6,845 nt of DNA from a bacterium (GTDB taxonomy: Bacteria > AUK180 > JAQVHJ01): NCBI GenBank assembly GCA_028696285.1, contig JAQVHJ010000131.1, positions 1 through 6,845 of the forward strand, written 5' to 3'. The notes under the pieces are model-generated. The model saw only the letters and a list, made by a program, of their open reading frames with translations, made no database searches and was not told the origin of the DNA. Of the stretch, positions 4,398-6,845 are shown in pieces (within the stretch, counting starts at the first letter, position 1; the number at the start of each line of letters is the position of its first letter). Made by a program: the position numbers and the translations under genes.

Positions 4398-5822
4398 ATG
4401 GATGAATTAAAGATTTATTTCAACGGTGCCTGGAGACGAACGAAGAAATCATTTCCGGTCTTTAATCCTTATTCCGGGGAAGAAATAGCACAAGTTCATG
4501 AAACAGACGAAGAAAGTTTCTTATCAGCGATATCCGGTGCGAAAGCTGGTGTCGGGGAGATAAACTCATTGCCGGTCTATGAAAGGGCGGAGATACTGAG
4601 TAAAGCTTCAAGCCTTCTTCAGGAACGGGGAGAGGAGTTTGCCCAGGCTATTGCCAAAGAAGCGGGGAAAGCAATTAAGTATTCCCGCGGAGAAGTCGGA
4701 AGAGCGATTGAAAATTTCAGATTTGCTTCTGAAGTAATAAAGCATTTAAAAGGTTCTGTATTGAAGGGAGATGCGGGGAAAGGCGGTGTCGGCAGGACAT
4801 TATTTTACGAGAGATTTCCCTTGGGAGTTATAGCTGCGATTACACCCTTTAATTTTCCATTAAACCTTGCCGTGCATAAATTGGCCCCGGCTTTCGCCAC
4901 AGGTAATTCTGTTATATTCAAGCCCTCTTCTTACACTCCGGTTACGGCAGTAAAGTTGGTTCAATTGCTCTTGGATTCAGGTTATCCGAAAAATGCAATT
5001 AACCTTGTAACCGGTCCTGGGGATTTAATCGGAAGATGGATTAATAATGCCCCCGAAATACGAATGATCACTTTTACCGGAAGTTCTGAAGTAGGAAAGA
5101 CGATAAAATCTCAGTCCGGATTGAAGAAAGTATCGCTTGAATTAGGCTCAAATTCCCCTGTCATAATCGAAGACATTAGTAATATGGAAAGATTAATTCC
5201 GAGATTGATTACCGGTATTTGCGCAAATTCAGGACAGGTCTGCATATCACTTCAGAGGATTTACTGCAATGAAAAGATTTATAACGAATTAAGAGATTCC
5301 CTTATATCAGCGGTAAAGAAAGTTCCTGTGGGTGATCCGTCTGATGAGAATGTTGAGTATGGCCCGATGATAACTGAGAAGGAGGCTATCCGGATTGAGA
5401 ACTGGGTAAAGACCGCCGTAAAAAAAGGAGCAAAGGTTCTTGCCGGGGGTACAAGATACAAATCAATTATTCAGCCGACAATCATTGAAAATGTTAATTC
5501 TGAAATGGAGGTGTATTCACGAGAGGTTTTTGGCCCGGTTGCCTGCCTGATTAAGTATGATAGTTTTGAAGAAGTTTTGGATGAAGTTAACCTTTCAGAA
5601 TTCGGATTGAATGCGGGGGTTTTCACGTGCGATATTAACAAAGCCATGAAAGCATATAAAAAGCTGGAAACGGGTGCAGTGATCATAAATGATATTCCTA
5701 CGTGGAGAGTAGATCACATGCCGTACGGCGGAGTTAAAGGGAGCGGGATTGGAAGAGAAGGAACAGAGTTTGCCATGGAAGAAATGACAGAAATAAAATT
5801 AATGGTGATTAAACAGGAATGA
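4398..5822 (+). CDS. NAD(P)-dependent aldehyde dehydrogenase
   Basis: A 474-residue protein of normal length for the ALDH superfamily, which oxidises aldehydes to acids. All hallmarks are in order: TPFNFP with the oxyanion-hole Asn 152; FKPSS with cofactor Lys 175; the FTGSSEVGK glycine motif (226-234); ELGSNSP with general-base Glu 248; GQVC with nucleophile Cys 282; EVFGP with Glu 376; MPYGGVKGSGIGREG near the C terminus (441-455). The position after KPS, usually Glu in NAD+-specific enzymes, is Ser 178, which suggests that NADP+ can be used. The overall look (YERFPLGVIAAITPFNFPLN, ELGSNSP) resembles the lactaldehyde/glyceraldehyde-3-phosphate/sulfoacetaldehyde-type branch, but the substrate cannot be read from sequence. 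The start at 4398 is 3 nt after the lipoprotein stop and has only a weak ribosome site, so coupled translation is likely. The end overlaps the glycosyltransferase by ATGA. Confidence 0.95.
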   Translation: MDELKIYFNGAWRRTKKSFPVFNPYSGEEIAQVHETDEESFLSAISGAKAGVGEINSLPVYERAEILSKASSLLQERGEEFAQAIAKEAGKAIKYSRGEVGRAIENFRFASEVIKHLKGSVLKGDAGKGGVGRTLFYERFPLGVIAAITPFNFPLNLAVHKLAPAFATGNSVIFKPSSYTPVTAVKLVQLLLDSGYPKNAINLVTGPGDLIGRWINNAPEIRMITFTGSSEVGKTIKSQSGLKKVSLELGSNSPVIIEDISNMERLIPRLITGICANSGQVCISLQRIYCNEKIYNELRDSLISAVKKVPVGDPSDENVEYGPMITEKEAIRIENWVKTAVKKGAKVLAGGTRYKSIIQPTIIENVNSEMEVYSREVFGPVACLIKYDSFEEVLDEVNLSEFGLNAGVFTCDINKAMKAYKKLETGAVIINDIPTWRVDHMPYGGVKGSGIGREGTEFAMEEMTEIKLMVIKQE

Positions 5823-6562
5823 TGCAGAAGAATCTGATAGCAATCCCGATATATAACGAAGAGAAGAACCTGTTTAAGGTTATTGATGCATTATTTTCTC
5901 AAATAAATATTAAATGCACAGAAATTCTCGCAATTGATGACGGGTCATCGGATAATAGTCTCGGTATTTTATCTAATTTTCCTGAGATAAAATTGATAAG
6001 GAATGTTAAAAATCACGGGTATGGTTTTTCGATTCTACGGGCATTTCAATATGCCCAAAAAAGAGGATTTAAATATTTATTGACAATGGATGCCGATGGA
6101 CAGCATTTACCTTTCTGCATAAAAGATTTTTTTGATATTGCCGGTTCTGCAGATATCATATCGGGCTCGCGGTATTTAATTGAATCAAAGGAGCCCGAAG
6201 CAATAATTCGCGAAAGGTATAATATCAACATGAAGATTACCCGTATATTAATGGAGATAACTGAGTTTAACCTGACAGACTCCTTCTGCGGGATGAAACT
6301 GTACACAGTAGATACATTACAGAATTTTAATATTTCAGATTATAATTATGCAATGCCTTTACAGGTAATAATCCAGGCATGGCATAAGGGGTTGACGTGG
6401 AAGGAGATCCCGGTTCCGTTATTATATCTTGACACGCACCGGAATTTCAATAACCTGTATGAGAATTCTTCCGCGCGTTATGACTATTATATTGAAACCA
6501 TAAAAAGAGAATTGGAGAAAATAGATTATGAACCGAATTCTGATATTTGGTCCGCATCCTGA
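5819..6562 (+). CDS. Family 2 glycosyltransferase (dolichol-phosphate mannosyltransferase-like)
   Basis: A 247-residue GT-A fold enzyme. It has an N-terminal IPIYNEE (9-15), a nucleotide-binding IDDGSSD (39-45), the metal-binding MDADGQH motif (90-96), SGSRY (115-119) and DSFCGMKLY (154-162). This order fits GT2 enzymes of the DPM1/polyprenyl-phosphate sugar transferase type, which use a nucleotide sugar donor. There is no C-terminal membrane segment, so it is soluble or peripherally bound. Donor and acceptor are unknown. Two adjacent ATG codons (5819 and 5822) could start it. AGGA (5815-5818) touches the first and is 3 nt from the second; the first overlaps the ALDH stop as ATGA, so translation is coupled. 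The end overlaps the deacetylase gene by 35 nt. Confidence 0.92.
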   Translation: MMQKNLIAIPIYNEEKNLFKVIDALFSQINIKCTEILAIDDGSSDNSLGILSNFPEIKLIRNVKNHGYGFSILRAFQYAQKRGFKYLLTMDADGQHLPFCIKDFFDIAGSADIISGSRYLIESKEPEAIIRERYNINMKITRILMEITEFNLTDSFCGMKLYTVDTLQNFNISDYNYAMPLQVIIQAWHKGLTWKEIPVPLLYLDTHRNFNNLYENSSARYDYYIETIKRELEKIDYEPNSDIWSAS

Positions 6563-6845
6563 TGACATTGAAATTGGAATGGGCGGGACTGTCCTGAATC
6601 TGGTTGAAACCGGATTTGAAGTCTATCTTTGTGATATGACAAACGGTGAACCGACCCCGATGGGAACAGTTAAAAAGCGGATGCAGGAAAGAAAAAAAGC
6701 TACGGGGATATTAGGTGTCAAGGACAGGATTTTAATTGGGTTAAAAAACAGGTTTGTATTTGATTCAACTGAATCGCGGAAGAAGGTTGCGGAATTAATA
6801 AGGAAGGTAAAACCTGACATTATATTTGTACCGCAGGAAAATGAT
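6528..6845 (+). CDS. PIG-L/LmbE-family deacetylase, N-terminal part (cut by right edge)
   Basis: The frame is open from ATG 6528 to the end of the window (106 residues). GPHPDDIEIGMGG (8-20) is the signature zinc/catalytic motif of PIG-L (N-acetylglucosamine deacetylase) proteins: H10 and D13 correspond to zinc ligands and D12 to the general base, as in MshB. DMTNGEPTPMGT (36-47), RMQERKKATGILGV (51-64) and KPDIIFVPQEND (95-106) continue the family pattern. The third zinc ligand, expected in an HPDH motif just downstream, is beyond the edge. The family removes acetyl groups from GlcNAc on lipids, thiols such as the bacillithiol/mycothiol precursors, or antibiotics. GGAG (6514-6517) lies 10 nt before the start, inside the glycosyltransferase gene. 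The pairing with the glycosyltransferase suggests a transfer-then-deacetylate route, which is inference. Confidence 0.92.
   Translation, partial: MNRILIFGPHPDDIEIGMGGTVLNLVETGFEVYLCDMTNGEPTPMGTVKKRMQERKKATGILGVKDRILIGLKNRFVFDSTESRKKVAELIRKVKPDIIFVPQEND

Noticed and set aside
5279..5686. Minus-strand open frames (5279-5461, 5471-5686) inside the aldehyde dehydrogenase
   Set aside because: They are antisense to strongly conserved ALDH motifs and show no recognisable protein features.
6046..6306. Minus-strand open frame inside the glycosyltransferase
   Set aside because: It is antisense to the MDADGQH and SGSRY motifs and has no family resemblance.
6623..6820. Minus-strand open frame at the right edge
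   Set aside because: It is antisense to the PIG-L deacetylase, whose motifs are clear in the plus frame.

Overview
The window looks like a piece of chromosome from an uncultured, moderately AT-rich bacterium. Bacterial signs are Shine-Dalgarno sites, sigma70-type promoters (TTGACT with an extended TGTTAWAAW -10) and a lipobox-type lipoprotein. The intergenic style, with 'accgcgga..gacgcagag' phrases, AATTGAAAATTG runs, 'gggctgaagccc' palindromes and ATTGC..GCAAT elements, is what I associate with environmental lineages such as the FCB-type candidate phyla and some deltaproteobacteria. That is an impression, not a taxonomic assignment.

Layout: (1) Positions 1-1606 are a leftward operon. An HD-domain phosphohydrolase of the SAMHD1/dNTP-triphosphohydrolase type is transcribed first, from a promoter at about 1629-1658. 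It is followed after 10 nt by the start of a sulfite-oxidase-like molybdopterin oxidoreductase that runs off the left edge. (2) Positions about 1660-3750 are a 2.1 kb non-coding region between two divergent promoters. Its left part (about 1738-3055) is a mosaic of direct repeats: a nearly identical 146-bp tandem duplication, three more diverged copies of its core, and a 129-bp hairpin cassette present twice. Its right part (about 3120-3640) is dominated by palindromes: a terminator-like hairpin, three ATTGC/GCAAT elements, a row of four close hairpins, and inverted repeats that flank the row. No transposase, tRNA, CRISPR or convincing protein gene is visible there. (3) Positions 3752 to the right edge are a rightward operon: a small lipoprotein, an aldehyde dehydrogenase (3-nt gap), a family 2 glycosyltransferase (4-nt overlap) and a PIG-L/LmbE-type deacetylase (35-nt overlap, cut by the right edge).

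The tight spacing of the rightward operon implies co-expression. A glycosyltransferase overlapping a PIG-L deacetylase suggests that an acetylated amino sugar is transferred to an acceptor and then deacetylated. How the aldehyde dehydrogenase and the lipoprotein fit is not evident. I see no recognisable defence system. The least explained part of the window is the repeat mosaic and hairpin region between the two operons, especially the promoter-like core kept in every full repeat unit.
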